DNA from: Bartonella raoultii
Lineage (GTDB): Bacteria; Pseudomonadota; Alphaproteobacteria; Rhizobiales; Rhizobiaceae
Length of the DNA stretch: 64,000 nt
Reading direction: 5' to 3'
Assembly: GCF_019659805.1 (NCBI RefSeq)
Contig: NZ_JAIFRO010000004.1
Span: 162,578-226,577, forward strand
In this document: in pieces, positions 9,777-19,907 of the stretch
Position numbering within the stretch: position 1 is the first letter of the stretch
How the letters are laid out: every line of letters begins with the position of its first letter
Made by a program: the position numbers and the translations under genes
Notes under the pieces: generated by a model
The model's input: the letters and a program-made list of their open reading frames with translations, nothing else
What the model was told of the DNA's origin: nothing
Databases searched by the model: none

Positions 9777-10631
9777 TCATTGTTTTGAAGGCTGCATATA
9801 GCCACGATAAAACATGATTGCCGCGTTTATTTCTCCTCCAAGAATAAAAATTGCACTCAGCATATAAAGAAAAATAATGGCAGCCATAATAGATGCTAAT
9901 CCAGCATAAGTAGAATTATAATCAAACATTGTTAAATAATATGCAAAAGCAATAGAAGCCATAAACCATACAAACATCGTTACTATGATTCCTGGTAAGA
10001 TATCTATAAATTTTCGTTTTTCAGCTGGAAGCCATTTATGAACAATCAAAAGACTCATAAATAAAACAATAACGGCGATTACGTAACGCCATAAACGAAT
10101 GATAGTGATATATTCATTAATGAATAAAGAATGATCTCGCATAACTTTGATTAACACAGGTGCCAAAATTAACAAAAAACTGATTACAACAAGACCAATA
10201 GCTCCAAGTATGACAAAAAACAAACTTTGGAAACGACAAAAAAACCAACTACGTCGATCAACCACACGATAAGCTCTATTTAAAGCTGTACGCAAAGCCT
10301 CTACGCCATTAGAAGCAAAATAAGCCGCTCCAATAACAGAAAGTGTCAGCACTCCTCCTCGATGAGGAACTATAACATTGATAATTTCCTTCGATAAAGG
10401 ATCCGCGATAACATCTGGTAATAAATGCATAACCGCTTTGATTTTTTGCGGCGTATATGTAAAAGCGCCAAAGAAACTGGCAAGAGATGTTCCAAAAATA
10501 AAAAAAGGAAAAAGTGCTAAAAGCCCTGAAAGCGCAACATGACTAGCAAAAGCACTCCCATTATCACGCCAATAATGACTTACTGCATTAATAAAAATAC
10601 GATAGCTATACCAAAAGATATTTTTTAACAA
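9777..10631 (-). CDS. YihY/BrkB family inner-membrane protein
   Basis: 284 residues with about six membrane segments. Family motifs are NGSAFASHVALSGLLALFPF near the N-terminus, SNGVEALRTALNRAYRV around 105-120, and GGEINA near the C-terminus. Such proteins were once called ribonuclease BN in error; they are now regarded as integral membrane proteins of unclear, possibly transport, function. The start is a TTG at 10631: an in-frame TAG lies two codons upstream and there is no ATG in the conserved N-terminal part. Confidence 0.85.
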   Translation of the reverse strand: MLKNIFWYSYRIFINAVSHYWRDNGSAFASHVALSGLLALFPFFIFGTSLASFFGAFTYTPQKIKAVMHLLPDVIADPLSKEIINVIVPHRGGVLTLSVIGAAYFASNGVEALRTALNRAYRVVDRRSWFFCRFQSLFFVILGAIGLVVISFLLILAPVLIKVMRDHSLFINEYITIIRLWRYVIAVIVLFMSLLIVHKWLPAEKRKFIDILPGIIVTMFVWFMASIAFAYYLTMFDYNSTYAGLASIMAAIIFLYMLSAIFILGGEINAAIMFYRGYMQPSKQ

Positions 10632-11284
10632 ATCCTAATACTCTCTGGTAATACTCTTTTTTCTTTAACCCATTCCCATCTTACAAAAATAACAAAACTC
10701 TAACAAAATATTCTCTAATATAAAGGGCAATGATCAGCACGGTCAAGTCTATCTATTTTCAAAAAATTGAAAAGAAAAATCAAAAAACTTTTTCTATAAA
10801 AAGCCAATAATCATGAAGAACTACATCCTCACCATCACTATTTATAGACCTACACATAGATCACAATAAAATATCCTGTAATCTTTATGCCATCACACAT
10901 AATTTATGACACACTTAGATATGTATCAAATGATCTTTTTTTCATTTAAATCATATAAAAACCACAGTAAAAAACAAACACACTATACCATAAAAAATTA
11001 TGCAAAAAAACAATTTGAAATGAAAATAACCAAAACACAAGACAATGGTACAGTTTAATTTTTTTAATCTTTTCCTTAAATCCACAGTGCTCTTTTATAT
11101 ATCACAACGGTAGAAGGATCCTAGGTGATAAGCTTACATATGCAAAATTTTAATCGATAAATCATTAATATGCAAAGGACCACCTCTTTTTTATAGCCTT
11201 CTCAACTCAAGAAAAAGAAGAATTCCTTATAAATCATAGACTTAAAAAAAACATCTATGCAATTGAATAAAACAATTTTTTGTT
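10632..11284. other. AT-rich spacer, no gene seen
   Basis: About 650 bp between the BrkB-like gene and tyrC, both on the minus strand. I see no open frame with family motifs on either strand and no tRNA or clear terminator. The bases just above 10632 should hold the promoter of the BrkB-like gene. Confidence 0.5.
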
Positions 11285-12232
11285 TTACACACTCTTTTGA
11301 GAAACACTCTCTTTAGCAATGCTATGACGCCCAAAGTCAGGAGCATCAATTTCCTGCCCCGCATCAATAATATTACGACGTACAGCACGTGTACGCGTAA
11401 AGAAATTAAACAATGTCTCACCATCTCCCAAACGAATTGCATTTTCTAAAGAAGCAAGCCCTTCACTAAAACGGCTTAACATTTCTAAAATGGCATCCTT
11501 ATTATGCAAACAAATATCTCGCCACATCACAGGATCAGAAGACGCCAAACGAGTAAAATCACGAAAACCTGAAGCAGAATAAGCAATGACTTCTGAATTT
11601 GTTACCTTTTCTAAATCACTGGCTGTTCCAACGGTGTTGTAAGCAATCAAATGCGGCAAATGCGAAACAATTGCTAAAACAAGATCATGATGTTTTGGAT
11701 CCATCTTTTCAACACGTGCCCCACAGGCTTTCCAAAATTCTGTCAATTTTGCTACAGCTTTTGCATCACTTTCAGCAAAAGGCGTTAAAATACACCAACG
11801 ATTTATAAATAAATCAGCAAAGCCAGCATCTGGTCCTGAATATTCCGTTCCAGCAATCGGATGTCCTGGAATAAAATGAACTGTTTTAGGCAATAAAGGT
11901 GCCATTTCTGCAATAACCAATGCTTTTGTTGAGCCTACATCACTTACAATTGTCCCAGGCTTTAAATGATCACGAATAGTTTTTGCCACTTGTGCACTCG
12001 CCCCAACGGGAACAGAAAGGATAACCAAATCCGCTCCTTCAACAGCTTGTGCATTCTCTGTTGTATAAAAATCCCCAAGCCCCAATTCGCGTGCTCTTTT
12101 CAATGTTTCTTGACGGCGGGTTGCAATAGAAACTTGAGCTGCAAGCTTGTTCTTCTTAATGACCCTTGCTAAAGAAGACCCAATCAAACCAATTCCAATC
12201 AATGCTATTTTTTCAAATTGAATATGGGGCAT
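11285..12232 (-). CDS. tyrC: Prephenate/arogenate dehydrogenase family protein
   Basis: 315 residues. It begins with the NAD(P) Rossmann motif GIGLIGSSLARVI. Then come DLVILSVPVGAS, SDVGSTKA, and FIPGHPIAGTEYSGP, in which the HPxxG substrate motif is diagnostic for the TyrA/TyrC family; the helical C-terminal dimerisation domain contains HLPHLIAYN. It oxidises and decarboxylates prephenate or arogenate toward tyrosine. In rhizobia it normally sits beside hisC; no hisC lies here, and both sides are wide spacers, so this looks like an isolated remnant of that neighbourhood. Which substrate it prefers cannot be told from sequence reading. Confidence 0.9.
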   Translation of the reverse strand: MPHIQFEKIALIGIGLIGSSLARVIKKNKLAAQVSIATRRQETLKRARELGLGDFYTTENAQAVEGADLVILSVPVGASAQVAKTIRDHLKPGTIVSDVGSTKALVIAEMAPLLPKTVHFIPGHPIAGTEYSGPDAGFADLFINRWCILTPFAESDAKAVAKLTEFWKACGARVEKMDPKHHDLVLAIVSHLPHLIAYNTVGTASDLEKVTNSEVIAYSASGFRDFTRLASSDPVMWRDICLHNKDAILEMLSRFSEGLASLENAIRLGDGETLFNFFTRTRAVRRNIIDAGQEIDAPDFGRHSIAKESVSQKSV

Positions 12233-12758
12233 TTTTCACCTTTAAAAGACTCGTCTTACACAGATACCAAGTCCTAATTAATCTATCCTTTATTCAAGAG
12301 TTATGTATCAAATATTAAAAAAAGCAAGAAAATGAATTATAAGGCCCCCCACAACTCATCATCATCTACACAAGCTACACATACATCATTTTTATCTACA
12401 AAATGTACCCTCAAAATGAATAAAAAAGTCTCATATTAAGCTTGTCTATTCAGCATACCATACGGAATATAGATACGCTCTTATAAATTCTTGATCAAGA
12501 ATAATAACCGTTTCACGTAAAAGTATGAGACCTTTTTTCAAAAAGCACTTTTTGTGTAAGAAAGACCTATTTTCTGTAACAGATTCTGAGGTATCATAAC
12601 AAAGTTTTTATAATAGAGCACATCAATATACCCCTTATATGTAAAGCCATTTACGAATAGTCACTACAAGATATTGTATTTAAAAATATTCTTTCTCTTT
12701 CTGTCATAAAATGAAGCAAATATGAAAAAATATAACCTTTTAAAGACAGCTTAATATT
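12233..12758. other. AT-rich spacer, no gene seen
   Basis: About 525 bp between tyrC and holA without a supportable frame. It would contain the tyrC promoter and the 3' untranslated part of the holA transcript. No hisC-like remnant is recognisable. Confidence 0.5.
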
Positions 12759-13799
12759 TTAAGTAGCCATTTGGCGTCGAGCAAAAATTGTAAGCCCTAG
12801 TAAAACTTGGCGAATGATAGCTTCTCCTAAAAGCGGATTTTTACGACTATCTAAAACAGCCTTCTGAATTCTTTCCATCGCATAAGAAATTTGTTCCAAT
12901 TTCCAATATCTTAAAGCTTGTTCTACTATTTTTTTGCGTTGGAAAAAAATAGGAGGGCGCGCTTGAGAAATCACTGTAAAGGGCGTTTTTCTTTCAATTT
13001 CCACTTGATAACGCAAAAACTGTAATTGCTGAAAATGCCGTTGTGCCGTACTTAAAATAAGGAAAAGTGTCCCATGCAATGCTGCATGTCGACTAAAATG
13101 AAATTCAAAACCTCGTATATCACCCACTAAAAGAGCATCAATCACTTCATCTGGAGAAAGAGCACTCACATTGCTAATAACAGCTTTCACATCATCAAGA
13201 GTTATATGAACATTTGAAGCATAAAGGCAGAGCTTTTCTAATTCACTCCGTGAAACAAGGCGATCTCCTCCCAAGCTTCCATGTAGCCAATTGCGTGCAT
13301 CCAAAGAAAGTGTTTTCTTAAAATATCCTAAAACTTCATCAATCAAAATATCAAGAGAATGCGTATCATCAGCAAAACAAGGCAAAGCCATTGCATTTGA
13401 AGCCATTTCAATAACATTGCGCAAACCCGTTCCTTTTTTTAAATCCCCTGCCTCAATGAGGATAAAACTGGTTTCCGGTATTTTTTCAATCAAAAGCTTC
13501 AGTGCAGTAAGAAAGTTTTTTTGGTTAGCAGCATTAGAAATCCATATTAAACGATTTCCCCCAAAAAGTGACAAAGTCTGTGCTTCATTTTCTAAACGTG
13601 CTGGATCTTTATCAATCTCAGCAGCATCTAAACGAATCGTTGCAAATGGATCTTCTATATTCACCTTTGTAAGCTTAGCAAAACACTGAGCACGTTCACA
13701 AACAAGACCACGATCCGGCCCATAAATAAGAACAATAGGAAAGGCATGTGAAAAACGCGTTAGAAAATGATCAACTTCATGCGCTTTTTTCTGAGCCAA
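12759..13799 (-). CDS. holA: DNA polymerase III subunit delta
   Basis: 346 residues, the usual length for HolA, the clamp-loader subunit that opens the beta clamp. The N-terminus AQKKAHEVDHFL followed by VLIYGPDRGLVCERA is typical of alphaproteobacterial HolA; later come SLFGGNRLIWI and a C-terminal region with RRQMA. The start codon appears to be TTG at 13799. It lies 5 bp after the stop of an ABC transporter ATPase gene on the same strand and may be transcribed with it. In rhizobia holA is normally next to parB; here parB is about 43 kb away. Confidence 0.88.
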   Translation of the reverse strand: MAQKKAHEVDHFLTRFSHAFPIVLIYGPDRGLVCERAQCFAKLTKVNIEDPFATIRLDAAEIDKDPARLENEAQTLSLFGGNRLIWISNAANQKNFLTALKLLIEKIPETSFILIEAGDLKKGTGLRNVIEMASNAMALPCFADDTHSLDILIDEVLGYFKKTLSLDARNWLHGSLGGDRLVSRSELEKLCLYASNVHITLDDVKAVISNVSALSPDEVIDALLVGDIRGFEFHFSRHAALHGTLFLILSTAQRHFQQLQFLRYQVEIERKTPFTVISQARPPIFFQRKKIVEQALRYWKLEQISYAMERIQKAVLDSRKNPLLGEAIIRQVLLGLTIFARRQMAT

Positions 13800-13804
13800 A
13801 ATAT

Positions 13805-14599
13805 TTAATCCATTAACAATTCATCATCATCAAGAGCTTCCCCACGAACTTTTTGAAACATACCAATTAAATCGTTTACATTCAATCCCTTACGCTCTTC
13901 TTGACAGACATCTAAAATAATTTTTCCTCCATGCAACATCAGTGTTCGATCCCCATGATCAAGGGCCTGACGCATAGAATGTGTTACCATAATAGTTGTT
14001 AATTTTTGCTCTTCAACAATTTTTTCTGTCAATTGCATCACAAAGTTAGCCATTCCTGGATCTAAAGCTGAAGTATGCTCATCAAGTAATAAAACATCAG
14101 CATGGGCTAAGGTAGCCATAACAAGACAAATGGCTTGACGTTGCCCACCAGATAAACTGTCCATAGGATTATGAATATACGATTCAAGACCAATACCTAG
14201 CTGTGCAATTTTTTCTTGAAAAAATTGTCGCCTTTCACGATTTAAAGCTGAACGCAAACTATGTCGACTACCGCGAAGAGCAGCAAGAGCCAAATTTTCT
14301 TCAATTGTTAAAGAACCACAACTTCCCTTTAACGAATCTTGAAAAACGCAAGCAACTTTTCCAGCTCTCTGACTAACCGACTGCTGAGAAACATTTTGCC
14401 CATTGATCACCACTTTGCCTGCCGTAGGACGAATTGCACCGGCTAAAACACCAAGCAAAGTTGATTTACCTGCACCATTCGAACCGATAATAGTAACAAA
14501 ACTTCCTCGATCAATTTTGAGGTTAATATCAATTAAAGCTTGTTTTTCCAAAGGCGTATGAGGTTTAAAAGTCACCCCTACATGAGAAAGTTCAATCAT
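13805..14599 (-). CDS. ABC transporter ATP-binding protein (TrpXYZ-type importer)
   Basis: 264 residues from the ATG at 14599, which overlaps the permease stop by 8 bp; a longer frame exists but adds non-homologous residues. Walker A is GSNGAGKST, the signature LSGGQRQA, and Walker B VLLLDEHTSALDP (the usual P before TSALDP is H). The H-loop follows in MVTHSMRQAL. It is the motor subunit of the importer whose permease and binding protein lie directly upstream. The substrate is unknown. Confidence 0.9.
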   Translation of the reverse strand: MIELSHVGVTFKPHTPLEKQALIDINLKIDRGSFVTIIGSNGAGKSTLLGVLAGAIRPTAGKVVINGQNVSQQSVSQRAGKVACVFQDSLKGSCGSLTIEENLALAALRGSRHSLRSALNRERRQFFQEKIAQLGIGLESYIHNPMDSLSGGQRQAICLVMATLAHADVLLLDEHTSALDPGMANFVMQLTEKIVEEQKLTTIMVTHSMRQALDHGDRTLMLHGGKIILDVCQEERKGLNVNDLIGMFQKVRGEALDDDELLMD

Positions 14600-15488
14600 G
14601 TTTACGCCTCCTCCAATAGCGTGATAAAATAAGAGTCGCAACAACTAAAAGAGAAGTGATCAACTGAAGATCTGTTGAAGTATCAATACCAATACCGTTT
14701 GCTTCAAATGCAAACTGTACTGCCACACGGTAAAGAACAGATCCTGTAATACAACTCACAAGAATCCAAAAAATGCTGCGCGTACGAAAGAGCGTTTCAC
14801 CAATAATAACAGCGGCTAATCCAAAAACGATTGTCCCTGCTCCACCAGTAATATCGGTAGCGATCGCTGTTTGAATATAAAGAGCCCCTCCAAGAGCTAC
14901 ACAAGCATTAGAAAGCCCCATTCCAAAATAAATGAATGCTGTCCTATGAATGCCTTGCGCCGTAGCCATCTGTGGATTCGTGCCCATTGCACGCATAGCA
15001 AGCCCCATTTCACTTTCCAAAAAGCGCCAAATGAACAACGTAACAATCAATAATACAATGCCAACAAAAAGTGGACGAATAAAAATATCAGACAGACCAA
15101 ACAGACCATAAAAAGGCGTTAAAGCAGTATCAGAAAGTGCCAAATTAACATTAGAACCTCCTGTAATCCCCATAATACGAAGATTAATGGTGTAAAGGGC
15201 TGACATTGTCAAAATGGAAGCCAAAAGATTTAAAATGCCAAAACGCAAATTGAGCAAAGCCGTTAATAAACCAGCCACCATACCTGCTAAAAAAGCACAT
15301 GCCATAGCCATCCATGCATTAAAACCCAGAAGGATCAAAACACCACAAACACATGAACCAAGAAGAAACGAACCATCAACCGTTAAATCAGGGAAATCCA
15401 AAACACGAAACGAGAGATAAACTCCTATAGCGACAAACGCATAAATCAGTCCTAACTCCACAGCGCCAGAAAACGCAAATATATTCAT
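14592..15488 (-). CDS. ABC transporter permease (TrpXYZ-type importer)
   Basis: 298 residues, highly hydrophobic with about eight to nine membrane segments, of the branched-chain-amino-acid-permease-like superfamily. LDFPDLTVDGSFLLGS near the N-terminus and the AMRAMGTNPQMATAQGI loop near residue 165-180, which contacts the ATPase, are typical of permeases paired with PF04392 binding proteins. It lies 60 bp downstream of the binding-protein gene and overlaps the ATPase gene by 8 bp, so the three genes form one operon. Confidence 0.9.
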   Translation of the reverse strand: MNIFAFSGAVELGLIYAFVAIGVYLSFRVLDFPDLTVDGSFLLGSCVCGVLILLGFNAWMAMACAFLAGMVAGLLTALLNLRFGILNLLASILTMSALYTINLRIMGITGGSNVNLALSDTALTPFYGLFGLSDIFIRPLFVGIVLLIVTLFIWRFLESEMGLAMRAMGTNPQMATAQGIHRTAFIYFGMGLSNACVALGGALYIQTAIATDITGGAGTIVFGLAAVIIGETLFRTRSIFWILVSCITGSVLYRVAVQFAFEANGIGIDTSTDLQLITSLLVVATLILSRYWRRRKHD

Positions 15489-15547
15489 GCAAAGACCCCC
15501 TGAAAACTTAACGTATTTTATCGTATCAACATTATATCCATGAAAAT

Positions 15548-16513
15548 TTATTGAAGAACCTTTGTCGCACGTTTAAGAATTGTTTGAGGAATAACAATAC
15601 CAACTTTTTGGGCTTCTTTTGTATCAATGCGAATATTATCATTTGCTGCCAATACAACATCAATATCACCAGGTTTTTCACCTTTTAAAATACGCACAAC
15701 CAATTTACCTGCCTCAACTCCAACATCGTAGAAACTTACACCCTGCGTCATAAAAGGTCCTCTTCCTATCGTATTAGAGTCAACCGTAAATAACGGCGTA
15801 TGCGTTTCCTCAGTTACTTGTGCTGCTCCTTCTAAAACAGAAAGAACGGTGTTATCAGCAGGAACAAAGACAACATCCACTTTACCAACTAAAGCCCGTG
15901 TTGCGGCCTGAATATCAGAAGGTTTAGACGCTGATGAAGGAATCACTTCAATTCCAGCTTTATCTGCCAAGTCTTTTAAAACCTTAAGAGTTGAAACTGA
16001 ATTGGCTTCAGAAGCATTATAAAGATAACCAATTTTTTTCAAATCTGGTTTTACTTCCTGCAAAATCTTAAGACTTGCTGCAACATCTACGCGATCAGAA
16101 ACGCCCGTTACATTTCCACCAGGTTTGGTAAGAGAGGAAACGATTTTTGCTTCAATAGGATCACAAACCGCACCAAAAACAATAGGAATTGTTTTTGTTG
16201 CTGCAAACATTGTTTGCGCTGAAGGTGTACTGATCGCTACAATGACATCAGGTTTATCACCCACAAACTTACGTGCAACTTGGGTTGCTGTAGAAATATT
16301 GCCTTGTGCTGATAAAAAAGTGAGTTCTAAATTTTCACCTTCTTTATAACCATTTTCTGCAAGTGCATCTATCACCCCATGACGAACTGCATCCGCAGCA
16401 GGATGCAACATAATTTGCGTAATTGCTACTTTAACTTTCTCTGTTGTCTTTGCAAAGCTACTTGTCATTAAAATAGCCATAAAGGCAACGCACATACCTA
16501 CAACTTTAAACAT
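15548..16513 (-). CDS. ABC transporter substrate-binding protein (PF04392, TrpX-like)
   Basis: 321 residues from the ATG at 16513. A GTG at 16528 is possible, but GTGGAA just before the ATG serves as its ribosome site. A signal peptide with a hydrophobic core ends near SSFAKT. The mature part reads KVAITQIMLHPAADAVRHGV and later ISTPSAQTMFAATKTIPIVFGAV and PLFTVDSNTI, the two-lobe pattern of the TrpX/YtrF-like family. Known members bind tryptophan, tyrosine or other small ligands; the ligand here is not readable. Confidence 0.88.
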   Translation of the reverse strand: MFKVVGMCVAFMAILMTSSFAKTTEKVKVAITQIMLHPAADAVRHGVIDALAENGYKEGENLELTFLSAQGNISTATQVARKFVGDKPDVIVAISTPSAQTMFAATKTIPIVFGAVCDPIEAKIVSSLTKPGGNVTGVSDRVDVAASLKILQEVKPDLKKIGYLYNASEANSVSTLKVLKDLADKAGIEVIPSSASKPSDIQAATRALVGKVDVVFVPADNTVLSVLEGAAQVTEETHTPLFTVDSNTIGRGPFMTQGVSFYDVGVEAGKLVVRILKGEKPGDIDVVLAANDNIRIDTKEAQKVGIVIPQTILKRATKVLQ

Positions 16514-16710
16514 GATTATTCCACCCACCTTTTAAAAAAACCGCGAAAGAAGGAGAACCTATTAAAAATAGCTTTTAAAATCAATATTTATTTTTCTTTT
16601 TGAAACAAAAGCACAATAAATTAAATAGAAATATTATTTTTTTGTTGCAATTCGAAGAAGCCTAAGCCATACAAGCAACGTCTGAAGCAAAATATGTTTC
16701 GAATCGGTGA

Positions 16711-16785
16711 GCGGGTGTAGCTCAGGGGTAGAGCACAACCTTGCCAAGGTTGGGGTCGTGGGTTCGAATCCCATCGCCCGCTCCA
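16711..16785 (+). tRNA. tRNA-Gly (anticodon GCC)
   Basis: The 5' acceptor strand GCGGGTG pairs with CGCCCGC at 16775-16781 (one G-U pair), the discriminator is T, and CCA is encoded at 16783-16785. The D arm is GCTC/GAGC, the anticodon stem CAACC/GGTTG closes the loop TTGCCAA, and the T arm GTGGG/CCCAT holds TTCGAAT. All arms fold without gaps. It stands alone between the ABC operon and an accessory-looking region. Confidence 0.97.
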
Positions 16786-17325
16786 GAATTTTAAAACGCT
16801 ATAAGTTTTATGGTAGGTGTTGCTGTAGTGTAGCTTGCCAGCAGGTTTTGTATATTTTGAAACTTAGTTTTGTATTAATTCATTTTTTCCAAAGGGTTTT
16901 GTAAAGAGTTTCCAAAGATATTTTTGGGGCTTTAACAAACTTTTTAAAAAGCTTCAAAGAATTTTTAAAAACCTTTCAAAGCCTTCCCTCATTTTTATAC
17001 CCGAGTTCTGATTTTATCGTTTTTAATTCTTCTCGACAATTTCAAGCGTCAAAATTCATTTTGAAAACCACACATATAATGCTAAGTGTTATACATAAAA
17101 ACAACAAATTAGCACATATTTCTCCTTCCTCTTCCCACTGAGTACAAAATCTAATGTGAAGCTATATAAGTATAAGAATAGAATTTTCGAACATATACCT
17201 AAAAAGCACTTTCTTTTTTACCAACCTTCTCCAACAATTTTTTAAATTCTGCTCAGTTTTGTTGTAAAAATTCTCTATACAGATACCTTATTTGAAGCAA
17301 TCACTATTATATCATAGGAGTACTC
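16786..17325. other. Spacer after tRNA-Gly
   Basis: About 540 bp without a gene. Its first third carries three imperfect A/T-rich repeats (16896-16981), and the last 20 bp supply the ribosome site (AGGAG) of the VOC gene. I do not see an attachment-site duplication of the tRNA 3' end. Confidence 0.45.
16896..16981. repeat. Three imperfect tandem repeats of about 21 bp
   Basis: Units at 16896-16917, 16940-16959 and 16961-16981 share the pattern T-run, TAAAA or TAAAG, then CTT(T)CAAAG or TTTCCAAAG. The second and third units abut; the first is 22 bp away. Similarity is by eye only and the region is AT-rich, so chance is not excluded. Confidence 0.4.
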
Positions 17326-17715
17326 ATGAACAATATCCCTACGCATCCTGTTACCCCAAATCTACAACTGATATACGTATCAAACATAGAGTATTCTACT
17401 GCTTTTTACAAATTCATCTTTAAGAAAGAGCCTGTTTTCACCTCGCCACGCTATGTTGCATTTGCTTCTTCAGGTAATACACTCTTTGCACTCTGGTCTG
17501 GAGGTGATGCACCTGAGAAAAATGTGCCTCGTTTTTCAGAAATCGGCATTATGTTGCCTCATGGAGAGGACGTAGATAAACTACATGCGGAATGGCAAGA
17601 ACAAACCACCGTTGAAATAAATGTCTTGAAAGAACCATATACTGACGTATTTGGACGTACCTTCCTCATCAAAGATCCCGATGGCCATATTATTCGCGTT
17701 TGTCCACTAGATTAA
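17326..17715 (+). CDS. VOC family (glyoxalase/PhnB-like) protein
   Basis: 129 residues forming one vicinal-oxygen-chelate domain: LQLIYVSNIEYSTAFYKFIF at the start, then VAFASSGNTLFALWS, and near the end GRTFLIKDPDGHIIRVCPLD, the classic DPDGH-I end motif. The metal-site H/E pattern is incomplete by eye, so an antibiotic- or metabolite-binding role is as likely as an enzyme. A strong AGGAG ribosome site precedes the ATG. It stands alone between a tRNA and more than 1 kb of decayed DNA, which fits a recently acquired or relic accessory gene. Confidence 0.8.
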   Translation: MNNIPTHPVTPNLQLIYVSNIEYSTAFYKFIFKKEPVFTSPRYVAFASSGNTLFALWSGGDAPEKNVPRFSEIGIMLPHGEDVDKLHAEWQEQTTVEINVLKEPYTDVFGRTFLIKDPDGHIIRVCPLD

Positions 17716-18843
17716 AAAGCCTTAAGCCCAATCCTTAATCGCCTGAATTATAATAATTGTCTGTTTCCACAACTTATAAGCTATGCACACTAGAAGCTTA
17801 CTTGTGATGCGTAACTTATCCATTTGGTCCTGTTCTATTACTTGCAGCCGCACAAACTACCCTTTCCCATAGGTGATCTGATTGGTTTGAAAATCTGTTG
17901 GCGTTATTGCATAACCAATATAAGAGAACTTGCGACATAGGAATCCAGCAGGATAGGAAACGTAGTTTAATCATCTAGCTATATTGAACATTCCCATCTC
18001 CTCTTCCACAGCACTTTTATCGTGCTATAACTTATTGATTTTATGGATCTGGTTAGCAAGTTTTATAGATTTTGATACCCAATTTTGTGCAATTCATTTT
18101 TTAAGACGCAAGATGCATAAAATATTCTCAGCCCGCCTATAAATTTAATGGAAGTTTTTTATCTCTCCAGCACATCTTATACGAGATCAATCATTTTTAT
18201 TAATCTTCATTTATAAAGCATCAAATTCAGGCAAAAACACCACTTATTTTTTTGAGTTTTATAATAATTTCTTTTGCCATATTTCTGATAACCAAGAGCG
18301 CATCTGCTACGAAAAAACTTGTATCATTATTCTTTTCTATCCATAAAATATGCATTTCAATCACCAATACTAAACTATCCTACCGACACTTTTAGTATAT
18401 CAGTAAATTTTTCTTTTTTAGTGATTACGTGTCACTCTTTAATAATTTCTGCTGTCTCATCATATAATGATTACTTTTTTGTTGCTAACTGTATTAGCAT
18501 AAATTCCTTCGCGCGCAGTTTCCATATTGATATGGCCTACCAGCTTAAATTGTTGTGACTCATTCGTGCTAAATCTCATATCCCCTCTGACTACGTTATA
18601 GAAAAACCTTGGCTCACTTTAATACTGTTCTCTTTAACCAGTTGTCTCTACATTTTTAAAAAGTTGTTAATCCCATTTGCTTTCTCAAATGATCACGACT
18701 TTCATTCCTTCATATGACCTAGCATTGCATCTAAACCTGTTGACTTATCTCCAATGGATAGGCCAACGCTAACCATTTAGCGTTATTTTTTGTCCTAACT
18801 TAATGGATATGAAAGCAACTTCATTGTGATTTTGCGCACGCAA
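17716..18843. other. Long stretch of apparently decayed DNA
   Basis: 1.1 kb with no intact gene. On the minus strand there are several short open runs with ordinary protein-like composition that break at stops or frame changes, for example 18460-18618 (about 52 codons, containing FKLVGHINMETARE) and a run around 17830-18000. None matches a family that I recognise. The region looks like an eroded gene or two between the VOC gene and the FMN-reductase-like gene. Confidence 0.45.
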
Positions 18844-19425
18844 TCAATACGCATTTTTATCATCCTTCCCAGCGTGCTGGTTTAAAAATATATACATTTC
18901 ATCAGCAAGCCGTTCACAACGGTCTCGAACTTCTTTATTTATGAGCTTCCATGTACGTCCTTCATCATCCGATGCAAAATCCTCTCTAGCTGAAGCCACT
19001 TGGCATTGTAGTACATAACCATAAAGTGTACGCACTATCGGCAATAAATGCTCACACGGTTGTGTACACTTTTTAGCTGTATTACCATGAGAAATAAGCC
19101 CAACCGGTTTCCTTAAGAAAGCATCATACGCCAAATGGTCAAGAGCATTTTTTAAAACACCAGAATAAGATCCTTGATAAAGAGGGCTTGCAAGAATCAC
19201 GCCATCAGCCTTTGCGATTGTTTGAATAAACTGACGCACTGCAACATTTGGATTATCCTCTACACAATGGTGATAATCTGGATCAGCAATTGGCAAAGGC
19301 TGTTCACGCAAATCAACCCAATGAAGAGATGCACCACGCATCAATAGGCAATCAGCCAAGCAATGAGCTAAAGTTCTTGTGAAAGATGGTTGACGCACAG
19401 ATCCCAAAATAATTGCAATATTCAA
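18844..19425 (-). CDS. NADPH-dependent FMN reductase family protein
   Basis: 193 residues, flavodoxin fold. The N-terminus IAIILGSVRQPSFTRTLAH contains the FMN phosphate loop (GSxRxxSxTR), and ILASPLYQGSYSGVLKNALD is the second family signature, as in SsuE/MsuE-type and related reductases. It probably supplies reduced flavin or reduces a quinone. The start is TTG at 19425 with a good AGGGAG ribosome site; no ATG is available. No sulfonate genes lie nearby, so an ssuE label is not justified. Confidence 0.82.
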   Translation of the reverse strand: MNIAIILGSVRQPSFTRTLAHCLADCLLMRGASLHWVDLREQPLPIADPDYHHCVEDNPNVAVRQFIQTIAKADGVILASPLYQGSYSGVLKNALDHLAYDAFLRKPVGLISHGNTAKKCTQPCEHLLPIVRTLYGYVLQCQVASAREDFASDDEGRTWKLINKEVRDRCERLADEMYIFLNQHAGKDDKNAY

Positions 19426-19907
19426 CAGAATTCTCCCTTATCTTTTAACCTGATAAATTAGACTAAATGCTTATAAACAAGTGTAAACAAAGTGACAAAG
19501 ACCAAAAACACCATTTATAATGGTAGCAATCGTGCTTACATAGCATCACCTAAAAACACCAACCTTAACAATATTACTGATAAAATGAAAAGGAAAAAAA
19601 CTTGCAAGCAAAACGAGAGGAGTAGCTCTCATCCTTTCCAAAATTTCAGACTAAAAAATAGCTTCCATCTCTCTTGTTATAATGAATAGAAAATTTCTAT
19701 CACCTATCAATAACCATAAAGTTTGTTTGCTTTTTCAATTTTTTATTGTAAAAATAAATTCTAATAAAGTGCGCATTAGGAAGAAAAAAATCATAATAAC
19801 AGGAAATTATAACCTCTTCCTATTTAATGAAAAACCGTATATACACTTATTTCGTTCGTTTTGAGCTGAAAACAGAAAGTATAGCAGAGCCATAAAAAGT
19901 TTCTGTT
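19426..19907. other. AT-rich spacer, no gene seen
   Basis: About 480 bp, very AT-rich, between the FMN-reductase-like gene and thiD, both minus strand. Short open frames here show no family motif or convincing ribosome site. Confidence 0.45.

Noticed and set aside
12481..12540. parS-like CGTTTCACGTAAAAGT between tyrC and holA
   Set aside because: The right arm of the palindrome is broken at several positions, so it is weaker than the sites near mnmG.
16711..17325. Integrated element at tRNA-Gly
   Set aside because: No integrase and no repeat of the tRNA 3' end were found downstream.
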